Assembly: GCF_000756375.1 (NCBI RefSeq)
Contig: NZ_JNFD01000035.1
Span: 37,501-101,500, forward strand
Direction of reading: 5' to 3'
Origin: Sphingopyxis sp. LC81
GTDB taxonomy: Bacteria; Pseudomonadota; Alphaproteobacteria; Sphingomonadales; Sphingomonadaceae
DNA: 64,000 nt
Part shown: piece after piece, positions 36,382 through 45,850 of the stretch
Numbering within the stretch: the stretch's first letter is position 1
How the letters are laid out: each line of letters starts with the position of its first letter
Position numbers and translations under genes: made by a program
Notes under the pieces: generated by a model
The model's input: the letters and a program-made list of their open reading frames with translations, nothing else
Database searches by the model: none
Told to the model about the DNA's origin: nothing

Positions 36382-37104
36382 ATGACACGCGTAGCAATCG
36401 TTACCGGTGGCAGCCGCGGCATCGGGGAAGCGATTTCCTTGAAACTGAAGGAACAGGGCGTCACCGTCGTCGCCAACTATGGCGGCAATGACGAAAAAGC
36501 GCGCGAATTCACCGGCCGCACCGGCATCGCGGCGATCAAGTGGGACGTCGGCGACCATCAGGCATGCCTCGACAGCTGCGCGCGCATCGCCGAGGAATTC
36601 GGCCCTATCGATATCGTCGTCAACAACGCCGGCATCACCCGCGACGGCACGCTTGCGCGGATGAGCTACGACGACTGGAACGATGTGATGCGCGTCAACC
36701 TCGGCGGCTGTTTCAACATGGCGAAGGCGACCTTTGGCGGCATGGTCGAGCGCGGCTGGGGCCGCATCGTCAACATCGGGTCGATCAACGGCCAGGCCGG
36801 CCAGTACGGCCAGGTCAACTACGCCGCCGCGAAATCGGGCATCCACGGCTTTACCAAGGCGCTGGCGCAGGAAGGCGCCAAGAAGGGCGTGACGGTCAAC
36901 GCGATCGCGCCGGGCTATATCGACACCGACATGGTCGCCGCGGTCCCGCCGCAGGTGCTGGAAAAGATCGTCGCGAAGATTCCGGTCGGGCGTCTGGGCC
37001 AGGCCGATGAGATCGCGCGCGGCGTCGCGTTCCTGTGCAGCGAGGATGCGGGGTTCGTGACCGGGTCGACGATGTCGATCAATGGCGGGCAGCATATGTA
37101 CTGA
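36382..37104 (+). CDS. phaB: Acetoacetyl-CoA reductase
   Basis: A 240-residue short-chain dehydrogenase that reduces acetoacetyl-CoA to (R)-3-hydroxybutyryl-CoA with NADPH, feeding polyhydroxybutyrate synthesis. It has the TGGSRGIGEA cofactor loop, NNAGITRDGTL, catalytic NIGSINGQAGQ and YAAAKSG, and the VNAIAPGYIDTDMV segment typical of PhaB. FabG is the main alternative, but the VRVNLGG-type and FTKALAQEGAKKGVTVN segments favour PhaB. No phaA or phaC is adjacent. A run of hairpin repeats follows. Confidence 0.92.
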   Translation: MTRVAIVTGGSRGIGEAISLKLKEQGVTVVANYGGNDEKAREFTGRTGIAAIKWDVGDHQACLDSCARIAEEFGPIDIVVNNAGITRDGTLARMSYDDWNDVMRVNLGGCFNMAKATFGGMVERGWGRIVNIGSINGQAGQYGQVNYAAAKSGIHGFTKALAQEGAKKGVTVNAIAPGYIDTDMVAAVPPQVLEKIVAKIPVGRLGQADEIARGVAFLCSEDAGFVTGSTMSINGGQHMY

Positions 37105-37128
37105 CGATGGCAGGCGCGTAACCGAGAC

Positions 37129-37249
37129 GTTCGCGAAGCGAACGACAAGGTTAGGCGCCGGTGCCGCGAAGCGGCAGCCATCGGCACGGCCAGCGGGGCG
37201 GCGATCCCGAAAGATCCCCGAACCCGTCTGACCCCCGCCTTCGCGGGGG
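37129..37249. repeat. Cluster of small GC hairpins
   Basis: Three short palindromes lie in the gap between two convergent genes: GTTCGC-GAA-GCGAAC (37129-37143), a GCCGC-GAA-GCGGC unit near 37160, and CCCCCGC-CTTC-GCGGGGG (37232-37249). The last has a perfect 7-bp stem and may help terminate transcription from both sides. The same cores recur at 10845-10971 and 49100-49175. Confidence 0.7.
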
Positions 37250-37298
37250 CAGGCTCAGGCGGCGGCTTTGCCGTCGCCCACCAAGCCGCCGCGGGCCT

Positions 37299-38054
37299 CT
37301 ACTCGATCGTACACCCAACCACGCGCCACTCACCGCCTTCGCGAACCAGCGACAGCGTTTCGATCGCCCCCGCCTTGTTCGCATAGCTCGTCCGGAACTT
37401 GACGAGCTGATAGCCATAGGGCGGCGCGGGCACATTTTCCTCGCTGACAAGTTCGCGCGAGACGACCGCGCCGAGCGGCGTGCGCACCGCCTCCGACACT
37501 TCGGCCCACCGCTCGCTGGTATTGAGCGACTTGAACGCCTGTCCCGTGGCATTCCAGCTGCTGTTCCAGTCGCCCTTGTCGACAAGCGCGAGCCACTGGC
37601 GTGCCGCCTGTACCGCGGCGGTTTCGGCGGCCGGCGCCGCGGAAGCGGCCGGCTTCGGCGCGGCGGGCGCGCCGGCGGTCCCGGGCAAGGACGCGAGAGC
37701 AAAAAGGGCAAGGCTGATCGACATGAATATTCCTCCGGCTATCCAGCCGAAGCGGCGCGATATGCGCCGCGTCCCGGCCGGTGCCCGAAGCTCTTCCATG
37801 TCCGTGGCGGCGGCCGCATCCCCCAATCCCCTGTCCGCCAGAAATTGGGGGTCCTGCCTTTCGATCTCGCGCAGCTGCCGCGCCGCCTCGCGGCTGCTCG
37901 ACGCCGACATCTTGCGCCGCGCGTCGCGCAGCCGTTCGTTGATCGTGTGGACCGACAGCCCCAGATGCCGCGCCATCGATTTCGCGTCATGGCCATCGAC
38001 CAGCAGGCGCAACGTCTCTTTTTCTTTTTCGGTGAGCGCCTGAAGTCCTGTCAT
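37299..38054 (-). CDS. Membrane-tethered LuxR-type HTH regulator with periplasmic DUF4019
   Basis: A 251-residue protein with three parts. A GerE/LuxR-type helix-turn-helix occupies residues 5-60 (LTEKEKETLRLLVDG, then SVHTINERLRDARRKM). A TM helix spans residues 102-124, and a DUF4019 domain from about 140 to the end would lie in the periplasm. This is the arrangement of a ToxR/CadC-like one-component sensor. The inducing signal and target genes are unknown; autoregulation or control of the divergent ribbon-helix-helix gene is possible. Confidence 0.85.
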   Translation of the reverse strand: MTGLQALTEKEKETLRLLVDGHDAKSMARHLGLSVHTINERLRDARRKMSASSSREAARQLREIERQDPQFLADRGLGDAAAATDMEELRAPAGTRRISRRFGWIAGGIFMSISLALFALASLPGTAGAPAAPKPAASAAPAAETAAVQAARQWLALVDKGDWNSSWNATGQAFKSLNTSERWAEVSEAVRTPLGAVVSRELVSEENVPAPPYGYQLVKFRTSYANKAGAIETLSLVREGGEWRVVGCTIE

Positions 38055-38166
38055 AAGCCTGTCTGCATTCGCGCCGGATCGGCTGATCGGTTTAGGGGGC
38101 GCCCGAATGCCGAGCTACCCCAAATAAATCGTACCTGATTTGAGGTTCACGCTGTAGGCCGCGAAC

Positions 38167-38412
38167 ATGCCCCCCGCCTATCGCCCCCCCGTCAAACGCT
38201 CGGTGACCATCGCCGGTCACCCGACCTCGATCAGCCTCGAGCCGATGTTCTGGGATGCATTGGAAGCCGAAGCCGCGCGGCAGGCGCTCCCCGTCAACGC
38301 GCTCGTCGCGCGGATCGATGTCGAGCGGATGGAAGCGGACGATCCGCCTAATCTGACCTCGGCGATCCGGCAATGGCTCTGGCGGAGCCGGCCGGGTCAA
38401 ATCGCGCCGTAA
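38167..38412 (+). CDS. Ribbon-helix-helix domain protein
   Basis: An 81-residue DNA-binding-like protein of the RHH_4 type: KRSVTIAGHPTSISLEPMFWDALEAEA, then LIARIDVERM-like and SAIRQWL segments. Small RHH proteins usually act as dimeric repressors. It is divergent from the HTH-DUF4019 gene across 112 bases. Its 3' end overlaps the convergent ATP-grasp gene by 16 bases, so the two transcripts are antisense at their ends. Confidence 0.82.
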   Translation: MPPAYRPPVKRSVTIAGHPTSISLEPMFWDALEAEAARQALPVNALVARIDVERMEADDPPNLTSAIRQWLWRSRPGQIAP

Positions 38413-39254
38413 ACGGCCGATCCGAACGCCGCGCCCTTGTCGGGTGCGTGATGCAGGAACAGCGACGGCTCGATCAGTTCGAGTTCCATGATGTGGAGCG
38501 TGCCCGCGGCATCGCCAACCATGTCGACGCGCGCGTAAACCGGCGGCGCCGGAGCCGCCGCCAACGCCTGCGCCGCAAGCGCCTGCGCGGCGTCGCTCGC
38601 GTCCCACGGTTCTTCGCGTCCGCCGAATTGCTCCTGCACGCGGAAGTCGCCCGAAGCCGGACGCTTGACGATCGCGTGACTGAACTTGCCGGCGAAGAAG
38701 AAGAGCGAATATTCGCCATCGGTCAGGATGCCGGGCATCAGCGGCTGGACCAGCCGGCGCGCACCCAAGGCATCGGCGGGAATCGGCGCGCCCGGCGCGA
38801 TGCGATGCGTGCCATCGGCGCCGCCCGAGATCGCCGGCTTGATCACAACCTCGTCGGTCGCGAGCTCGGCCACCGCGTCAGCTAGGCTCGCGTCGTCGAG
38901 CGCCGCGACCTCGACCGTCGGTACGACCGCGACGCCCTTTGCACCGAGTTCGCCGAGATAGGCCTTGTCGCTGTTCCAGCGCAGCACCGGCACCGGATTG
39001 GCGACCGGCAGGCCGGCTTCCTCCAGCCGGTCGAGCAGCGCGTACCAGCCCGCGACATCGCGCTGATAGCCCCACGCGAAGAGCGGCAGGACCAGATCAT
39101 AACCCGACAAATCGCCCGGATCGGTCCATACGCGCTGTTCCACGATCAGCCCGGCCGCGGTCAGCGCCGTCGCCTTGCGGGCAAAGGCGGGCTGCCACTT
39201 CTCGTAATAGTCGGGCGCCGGGACGAGGATCGCGACGCGAGGCTGGAACGGCAT
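38397..39254 (-). CDS. ATP-grasp family ligase-like protein
   Basis: A 285-residue protein related to glutathione synthetase/RimK-type ATP-grasp enzymes, which join a carboxylate to an amine using ATP. It shows NPVPVLRWNSDKAYLGEL, DEVVIKPAISGGADGTHRI (ATP lysine), and YARVDMV...LELIEPSLF (metal-binding E-x-E region). Substrates are unknown. Its ATG overlaps the NAD-glutamate dehydrogenase stop by one base (TAATG), so translation is coupled. This suggests a link to glutamate metabolism, but that is inference. Confidence 0.82.
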   Translation of the reverse strand: MPFQPRVAILVPAPDYYEKWQPAFARKATALTAAGLIVEQRVWTDPGDLSGYDLVLPLFAWGYQRDVAGWYALLDRLEEAGLPVANPVPVLRWNSDKAYLGELGAKGVAVVPTVEVAALDDASLADAVAELATDEVVIKPAISGGADGTHRIAPGAPIPADALGARRLVQPLMPGILTDGEYSLFFFAGKFSHAIVKRPASGDFRVQEQFGGREEPWDASDAAQALAAQALAAAPAPPVYARVDMVGDAAGTLHIMELELIEPSLFLHHAPDKGAAFGSAVYGAI

Positions 39255-42200
39255 TACCGTCCCAAGAGCCCGCGCGCCTGCCCCGCGATATGCGACAGCA
39301 TCGCCCCATTCGGGCTCGGAATCATCCGCGCCCGGTCGACCGTGGCGCGGAACTGCTCGACGCGCGGCGCATGATCGGCGAGCCATTTGGTCACCGCCGC
39401 GTCGAGATCGCCCTTCGGCAGCCCCGCGAGGAAGGTCAGCCGCATTTGCTGGAAATCGCGCGCGAGGCTGTTGACGAGCAGGCGTTCCCACGGATCGGCG
39501 GGACTCATATGCGCCGCCAGCGTCTGCGCCCAGTCGAGCCCCAGGGCTTCGCCCAGATGCGTGAAGGCGCTGGTCACCGCGACCTCGTCGTCGCCGCGCC
39601 GTTCGGCAAGGTCGACGATGCCGATCGCACCGTCGGTCTTGAACAGCCGCACGACCGACGCGGTCAGCGCCTCGGGCGCGCCCGCGTCGAGCAATTGCTG
39701 CGTCAGCATGTCCCACTGATGCTTGACCGACGGGCTGAGCAGCGCGTCGACGCTCGCGTTGAGGCGATCGACCCCGGGTTCGAGCCGCGCGACGACCGGA
39801 CCCGGCTGCGACAATGTCTGCGTCACGCGGAGCAGGTCCGCCATTTGCGAGGTCATCGCCGACGCCGCCTGCGCGAACAGCGACAGGCGGATGCTCTCGT
39901 CGATCTTTGCCGCGTCGAGCGCGTCCCAGATCGCCGGCATTTCGAGCAGGCGCTCGACCGCGACGAACGCCGCGGCGATGTCGCCGAGCGCGCAGCCTTC
40001 CTCTTCGACGAGTTCGAAGGGATGGACGATGCCCATGCGGTTGATGATGCGGTTCGCGATCTTCGTCGCGATGATTTCGCGGCGCAGCTGATGATCGGCG
40101 ATCGCAGCCGCGAAATCGCGCTGCATCTCGTCGGGGAAGGCCGCGGCAAGGTCGCTGCCGAGCGCCGGATCGTCGGGCAGGTCGCTATTCTCGATCGCAT
40201 CCTGCAGCGCGAGCTTCGCGGTCGACAGCAGCACCGCGAGTTCGGGGCGCGTCAGCCCGCGCCCTTCGGCAGCGCGGCGGAGCAGTTCGTCGTTCGCGGC
40301 GAGCCCCTCGACCTTGCGGTCGAGCCGGCCCGACGCCTCGAACGTCTCCATCAGCCGGACGAGCGACGGCACCGCCGCCGATCCGCCCTTTTCGGCGATC
40401 GACAGCGCGAGCGCCTGCAGCCGGTTGTCCTCGAGCACCAGCTCGGAGACATTGTCGGTCATGCGCACGAGCAGCGCGTCGCGGTCTTCCTGCGACAAGC
40501 GCCCTTCGGCCATCTCGCGGTTCAGCGCGATCTTGATATTGACCTCATTATCCGAGCAGTCGACGCCCGCGCTGTTATCGATGAAGTCGGTGTTGATCCG
40601 CCCGCCCTTCGCCGAGAAGGCGATGCGCGCCGCCTGCGTCGTGCCGAGGTTCGCACCCTCGCCCACCGCCTTCACGCGCAGATCCTCGGCATCGACGCGC
40701 AGCGCGTCGTTCGCGGGGTCACCGACCTCGGCATTATTCTGGCTCGCGGCCTTCACATAGGTGCCGATGCCGCCGAACCACAGCAGGTCGACCGGCGCCT
40801 TGAGGATCGCCGAGATCAGCGAAATCGGGTCGATTTCGGACACCGACAGCCCGAGCAACGCCTGCACTTCAGGGGTCAGCGGAATGCTCTTCTGGCTGCG
40901 CGGGAAGATGCCGCCGCCCTTCGAGATGAGCTTCTCGTTATAGTCCGCCCAGCTCGACCGCGGCAGATTGAACATCCGCTCGCGTTCCTTCCAGCTTTTC
41001 GCCGGATCGGGATTGGGGTCGAGGAAGATGTGGCGATGGTCGAACGCCGCGGTCAGCTGGATCGCCTTCGACAGCAGCATGCCGTTGCCGAACACGTCGC
41101 CCGACATATCGCCGCAGCCGGCGACGCGGATCGTGTCACTCTGCACATCGACGCCCATTTCGGCGAAGTGGCGTCGGACCGAAAGCCACGCGCCCTTGGC
41201 GGTGATGCCCATCGCCTTATGGTCATAACCCTTCGACCCGCCGCTCGCGAACGCGTCGCCGAGCCAGAAGTCGCGCTCCATCGCGAGCCCATTGGCGACG
41301 TCGGAGAAGGTCGCGGTGCCCTTGTCGGCGGCGACGACGAAATAGGGATCGTCGCCGTCGTGGATTACGACGCCCTTCGGATGCACGACCTTGCCCGCGA
41401 CCAGATTGTCGGTGATCGACAGCAAGGAGCGGATGAAGATGCGATAGCATTCGGTGCCCTCGGCGAACCACGCATCGCGGTCGAGCGACACGTCGGGCAA
41501 TGCCTTGGGATAGAAGCCGCCCTTCGCGCCGGTCGGCACGATGACGGCATTCTTGACGCGCTGCGCCTTCATCAGCCCGAGGATTTCGGTGCGGAAGTCG
41601 TCGCGGCGGTCGGACCAGCGAAGCCCGCCGCGCGCGACCGGACCGGCGCGGAGGTGAATACCCTCGACGCGCGGCGAATAGACCCACACTTCGCGCCAGG
41701 GCAGCGGCTTCGGCAGGCCGGGGACCTGCGCGCTGTCGATCTTGAACGCGAGCGCTTCTTCGGCGGCGGGCGCGAAGGCATTGGTGCGCAGCGTCGCGCC
41801 GATCACCGCGTGGAAGAGGCGGAGGATGCGATCCTCATCAATCGACTTGATGTCGGCAAAGCCCGCCATGATGTCGGCTTCGAGCGCCTCGGCGCGCTTC
41901 GCATCGCGCGCCTTCGGATCGTGAAGAGCACGGAAACGCTCGATCAGCGCGGCGGTCAGCGTGGGCGCGTGGCGCAGCGCGCTGACCACCGTGTCCATGC
42001 CGTAAGCCGAGCCGCCCTGGCGCAAATAGCGGAACCAGGCGCGCAGCCACACGATCGCGCGCGGGGCGGTCTGGTTGGTGAGCACCAGCTCGTTGAACGC
42101 GTCATTCTCGGCGCGCCCATCGAGCACCGCCGCGATCGCGCCCTCGATCACTTCGGCATGGGGAAGCAGCGCGAGTTCGTCGACGTTGGCGGGCAGGCGC

Positions 42201-43951
42201 AGCGTGAAATCGTGGATCACGATCGCCTGCTCGTCTTCGCCCTCGGCGCCGGGGACGCGATTCTGCAGCGCGGTCGGGATTTCCTCGAGTACCTCGAAGC
42301 CGAAATGTTCGAGCGCGGGGACGACCGCGGACAGCGCGAGCGGGCCGGCCGCGCTATAGACTTTGAGCCGCAGCCGGTCGTCGCCGTCGAGGCTCTTGCG
42401 CGCGAGGCGGACGCTGCGCGGGTTGGCGGCGTCGAGATCGCGCAGGCGCAGAATGTCGCGCGCCGCTTCCTCGGGATTATAGAGGTTGCGGTAATTGGGC
42501 GGGAAGGTCGGCGCAAAGCGCGCCGCCAGCGCCGCCGCGCGGCCGGGGTCGCCGCGCTTCGCCAGCGCCGCCTCGACCTCGGGCTGCCAGCCGCGCACCA
42601 TCTGTTCGAGCTGGGCGTTGAGCGCCTCGGTATCGGGCACGACGCCGCCGCTGCGCAGGTCGAGCGTGTAGCGCAGCAGCGCCGCGCCGCCGTCTTCGAG
42701 CACCATCGTCCAGCCGATCACGCCGGCCTTCGCTTCGCGCACCAGCAGCGATTCGACCGCGAGGCGACGACCGGTCGAGACCTCGTCGCGCGGCAACCAG
42801 ACGAAGGCGAACAGGTGGCGGCCTAGCGCGCTCTGCACGGTCACCACCTTCGGCCGCGGCCGGTCGGTGATCGACATCGAAGTCAGCACCAGCTCTTCGA
42901 GCGAGGCGGCGTCGAACGCGATCAGCAAGTCGTGCGGCAGCGCGGTCAGCGCATGCGCGAGCGCCTTGCCGGCGTGACCCGTGGGGTCGAAACCGAACTT
43001 CGCCATCAACGCTTCGAGCTGCGCGCGCAGCATTGGCACCTTCGCCGGCGGCGCCGACAGCGCTTGGCTCGTCCACAGGCCGGCGTGAATCGACAGGCGC
43101 TCGACCTTCTTGCCCTTGAGTTCGGGCACGATGACGAGGTCGAGCAGCACGCGGCGGTGGACCGCCGACAAGCGGTTTGACTTGATCAGCAGCGGGGCAT
43201 GGCCTCCCTTGTCGAACCAGGCGAAGGCGGCTTCGAGCGCGGCGGGCGACAGCAGCTGGCTTTCGCTGCTCTCGCTGATCCCCAGCGAATCCTGAACCTT
43301 GCCATCGCGGGTGCGCCATTCGTGGCCAAGCTGGGTCATCGAGCCGCCCTCGAACCAGCGCAGCAGTTCGGCGGCTTCGCCCTCGACGCGCATCGCCGCG
43401 TCGGCGAGCATCGCGGCGCGCATCGCGCGCCAGTCGCGCACCGCCGCACGCACATCGCGCAGCGCGGCTTCGAGCCCGTCGAGCAGGCGCCGGCGCGCGC
43501 GGGCGTCGCCGCGCTCGAGTTCGATATAGATGACCGACTCGCGGGTTCCTCCCTCGCCCGCTTCCTGCAGATGCCCCTTGGCATCGCGCTTCACCGCGAC
43601 GACGGGGTGAAGGATGCGGTGGACCGCCAGCCCCTGCGCCGCGACCGCCTGCGAGGTCGAATCGACGAGGAAGGGCATGTCGTCGTTGATGATGACCAGC
43701 CGCATCCGGCGGTCGGTGCCGTCGGCAGCGATCGGTTCGAGCAGCAGCGACGGCGTTTCGGGCGCACGATCGAGCGCGGCGCGCGCGGCGAACTGGCTCG
43801 CATCGGCGAGCGCAGCCTTGTCCATATCGTCGCCCTCGCCCGGCAGCGCGCTGCCACGCAGCGCGGCGAGATAGGCGGCGGCTATTTTCGAAGGAATTTT
43901 GGCGGTGGTGGTGGTGTCCGTTTCCGGCGTGTCGGACAAATTCTGAGACAT
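39254..43951 (-). CDS. NAD-specific glutamate dehydrogenase, large class
   Basis: A 1565-residue enzyme of the 180-kDa class that oxidatively deaminates glutamate to 2-oxoglutarate with NAD+. The N-terminal half carries the long ACT-like regulatory region. The catalytic region shows RAGPVARGGLRWSDRRDDFRTEILGL and KGGF (substrate lysine), and GCGDMSGDVFGNGML in the nucleotide-binding part. The helical C-terminal domain is complete. I start at ATG 43951 (MSQNLSD); ATG 43963 in the same frame is possible, and neither has a clear Shine-Dalgarno. The 163 bases upstream include an AT-rich stretch suited to a promoter. Confidence 0.95.
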   Translation of the reverse strand: MSQNLSDTPETDTTTTAKIPSKIAAAYLAALRGSALPGEGDDMDKAALADASQFAARAALDRAPETPSLLLEPIAADGTDRRMRLVIINDDMPFLVDSTSQAVAAQGLAVHRILHPVVAVKRDAKGHLQEAGEGGTRESVIYIELERGDARARRRLLDGLEAALRDVRAAVRDWRAMRAAMLADAAMRVEGEAAELLRWFEGGSMTQLGHEWRTRDGKVQDSLGISESSESQLLSPAALEAAFAWFDKGGHAPLLIKSNRLSAVHRRVLLDLVIVPELKGKKVERLSIHAGLWTSQALSAPPAKVPMLRAQLEALMAKFGFDPTGHAGKALAHALTALPHDLLIAFDAASLEELVLTSMSITDRPRPKVVTVQSALGRHLFAFVWLPRDEVSTGRRLAVESLLVREAKAGVIGWTMVLEDGGAALLRYTLDLRSGGVVPDTEALNAQLEQMVRGWQPEVEAALAKRGDPGRAAALAARFAPTFPPNYRNLYNPEEAARDILRLRDLDAANPRSVRLARKSLDGDDRLRLKVYSAAGPLALSAVVPALEHFGFEVLEEIPTALQNRVPGAEGEDEQAIVIHDFTLRLPANVDELALLPHAEVIEGAIAAVLDGRAENDAFNELVLTNQTAPRAIVWLRAWFRYLRQGGSAYGMDTVVSALRHAPTLTAALIERFRALHDPKARDAKRAEALEADIMAGFADIKSIDEDRILRLFHAVIGATLRTNAFAPAAEEALAFKIDSAQVPGLPKPLPWREVWVYSPRVEGIHLRAGPVARGGLRWSDRRDDFRTEILGLMKAQRVKNAVIVPTGAKGGFYPKALPDVSLDRDAWFAEGTECYRIFIRSLLSITDNLVAGKVVHPKGVVIHDGDDPYFVVAADKGTATFSDVANGLAMERDFWLGDAFASGGSKGYDHKAMGITAKGAWLSVRRHFAEMGVDVQSDTIRVAGCGDMSGDVFGNGMLLSKAIQLTAAFDHRHIFLDPNPDPAKSWKERERMFNLPRSSWADYNEKLISKGGGIFPRSQKSIPLTPEVQALLGLSVSEIDPISLISAILKAPVDLLWFGGIGTYVKAASQNNAEVGDPANDALRVDAEDLRVKAVGEGANLGTTQAARIAFSAKGGRINTDFIDNSAGVDCSDNEVNIKIALNREMAEGRLSQEDRDALLVRMTDNVSELVLEDNRLQALALSIAEKGGSAAVPSLVRLMETFEASGRLDRKVEGLAANDELLRRAAEGRGLTRPELAVLLSTAKLALQDAIENSDLPDDPALGSDLAAAFPDEMQRDFAAAIADHQLRREIIATKIANRIINRMGIVHPFELVEEEGCALGDIAAAFVAVERLLEMPAIWDALDAAKIDESIRLSLFAQAASAMTSQMADLLRVTQTLSQPGPVVARLEPGVDRLNASVDALLSPSVKHQWDMLTQQLLDAGAPEALTASVVRLFKTDGAIGIVDLAERRGDDEVAVTSAFTHLGEALGLDWAQTLAAHMSPADPWERLLVNSLARDFQQMRLTFLAGLPKGDLDAAVTKWLADHAPRVEQFRATVDRARMIPSPNGAMLSHIAGQARGLLGR

Positions 43952-44126
43952 AAAGTGCAGCATCCCGAACCAAAGAGGGGGATCCCAGCCGACGATCGGC
44001 GGGGGCCCGTTCGCTGCCGCCCCCTATGCGCCTCAGCGGCGCGCGGCTCAAGCCCTCGTTCGCCCGCCGACGTTAAAAAATTTCAATTTTCGGATTTTCT
44101 GTTGCGTGAACGCTCTCAGACGGCCC

Positions 44127-45488
44127 TCAGGCGCCGGGCGTGATCGGGACCGCCTTCTTCGCCAGCTTCGCCACCAACGCCGGATCGTCGGCCGCTTTGG
44201 CGACGATCCCGATGTGCCCGCCCGGCATCGCGCGCGCGATCAGCACGACGAATTCGGCGTCGCCCGCGTCATGTTCGAGGATGAGCGCGGGATGCGCGAG
44301 GCGCAATGCGTCGAGCTTGTCGTCGGGTCGCTCAACTGCATCGGCCGGCTTGCGGCGCGCACGCGCGTCCTTGACCAGCCCCTTGAGCCCGCCCGGATAG
44401 CGATCGAGATAGGCGCTGAGTTCGCCGCGGCCGACGCCCTCGTCCTTGGCATGGCCGAGCACACAGGCATATTCGGCGAGGCGTGTCTTGTCATAGGTCG
44501 CGCCGAAAACCAGCTTCACGACCGGGGTCATCGGCGCACGGTCTTGCACCGCCAGCCCGGCGTCGTCGAGCAGCGCGGCAAATTCTTCGGGCTGCTCCTC
44601 GGCGGCGAGCGCGAAATCCCACGCCTTGCCGACCGCCTGATAGAGCGCACCGCGACTGCGGCTGTCGGCCGCGATCGCGCGCTCGGCGGTTTCGCGCGCA
44701 AGCGCCAGCCAGTCCGCGAGTTCGGCATCCTGCCCCGGATCGACCGGCACCTCGTCCTCGTCCCCGTCGTCTTCGTCGGTCCCGACCTCGGCATCCAGCC
44801 AGAGCTCCGTGTCGTCGCCCAGCGCGGCGAAACCGGGGGCGGCATCGACCACGACATCGTCGTCGAGATGCTCCGAGTCGGGGCCGTCGGCCCACACGGG
44901 CACCGGCGCGGTCAACGGCGCGGCACTGCGCAGCGCCTGTTCGACCGAAAGCTGCAATTCCTCGGCCTGGTCGGCGGTGACCACCTCTTTCCAGTTGATC
45001 ACGCCCATGATGAAATCGATCGTGTCGTCGTCGGACGAAAAGGGCAGCAAGATGCCGCGGTACATGATCGTCGTGCCGCGATCGTTGACGAACTCGGCCT
45101 CGAAGCCGATCGGCGCGCGGTTGGCGATGATCTGGAGATAATGGTCGGTGAGGCGCGACAGCAAGGATCGGCCGGGAATCTGGCTGATATAATGGACGTC
45201 CTCGTCGATCTGCGATTCTTCGCGCAGCGTGTCGCCGAGGAAGGCGAGACCCGGGTTCTCGACCCCCGCGGTGAAGTCGAGCAATACCGAATGCGATCCG
45301 AAATCGGCACCGTCGAGATCGAGGTCCTCGACCGACGGATAAGCGCGGTCGGCGAGCAGCGAGGCCCAGTAATTATAGGCCCGCACCTGCATCCGCCGTT
45401 CGTCGACGCCGACGGACGCGGGCGCATCGATCGCCCCATCATCCTGGTCGTGGCTGCCCGAAAGCAGTCCGCGCATGCTGTCCATCAT
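44127..45488 (-). CDS. PAS-domain (PAS_5-like) protein
   Basis: A 453-residue soluble protein. Residues 28-165 read as a PAS_5-type sensor domain, with RAYNYWASLLADRAYPSVEDL, HSVLLDFTAG and GFEAEFVNDRGTTIMYRGILLPF. A long acidic, low-complexity linker rich in D, E and A follows. A C-terminal helical/alpha-beta part around residues 380-450 contains LSAYLDRYPGGLKGLVKDARARRK. No kinase or cyclase domain is seen. The ATG at 45488 has GGGGA upstream. Perhaps a cell-cycle or stress adaptor like other PAS_5 proteins, but this is a guess. Confidence 0.78.
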   Translation of the reverse strand: MMDSMRGLLSGSHDQDDGAIDAPASVGVDERRMQVRAYNYWASLLADRAYPSVEDLDLDGADFGSHSVLLDFTAGVENPGLAFLGDTLREESQIDEDVHYISQIPGRSLLSRLTDHYLQIIANRAPIGFEAEFVNDRGTTIMYRGILLPFSSDDDTIDFIMGVINWKEVVTADQAEELQLSVEQALRSAAPLTAPVPVWADGPDSEHLDDDVVVDAAPGFAALGDDTELWLDAEVGTDEDDGDEDEVPVDPGQDAELADWLALARETAERAIAADSRSRGALYQAVGKAWDFALAAEEQPEEFAALLDDAGLAVQDRAPMTPVVKLVFGATYDKTRLAEYACVLGHAKDEGVGRGELSAYLDRYPGGLKGLVKDARARRKPADAVERPDDKLDALRLAHPALILEHDAGDAEFVVLIARAMPGGHIGIVAKAADDPALVAKLAKKAVPITPGA

Positions 45489-45739
45489 TTGTCCCCAGTC
45501 GCAAACATCGGTAAATCTTATGCACCGGGACTGGTAAAAGCGGCGTAAACGATGGCCGCGGTGACCCGAAACCCCGCCGGCCGCCCCTATATTCTCCATT
45601 CCTCCCGCCGGTTTTAGCCGCAAGCACGCGCCGCAAGCGATTGTCCGGCAAAAAGCGGATCCAAATGCGATTTCGACCTGAAATTCCATCGTCATGCATG
45701 GATTAGATATCGAAAACCCCCATGCTATAAATCTCTCCA

Positions 45740-45780
45740 AGAACGATATATGTTCTATTTCATATGTTTAACTTACATAT
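45740..45780. promoter_or_regulatory. AT-rich region with two inverted repeats upstream of DUF983 gene
   Basis: The 362-bp gap 45489-45850 between divergent genes contains no gene. Within it, AGAAC-N7-GTTCT (45740-45756) and ATATGT-N7-ACATAT (45762-45780) are inverted repeats with perfect 5- and 6-bp arms. Both have 7-base spacers and lie in an AT-rich island. They look like tandem operator sites or a promoter region for the DUF983 gene. Confidence 0.45.
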
Positions 45781-45850
45781 TCATTTGTCCGCTCTTCCGC
45801 ATCATATGCCTCTTGCATGGCATTCGATATGCCTTCTGTTGGAGTCGGAT

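Noticed and set aside
38939..42826. A 1295-codon open frame on the plus strand opposite NAD-glutamate dehydrogenase
   Set aside because: It is an antisense frame kept open by high G+C; the Arg/His-rich product matches nothing and the dehydrogenase motifs on the other strand are complete.
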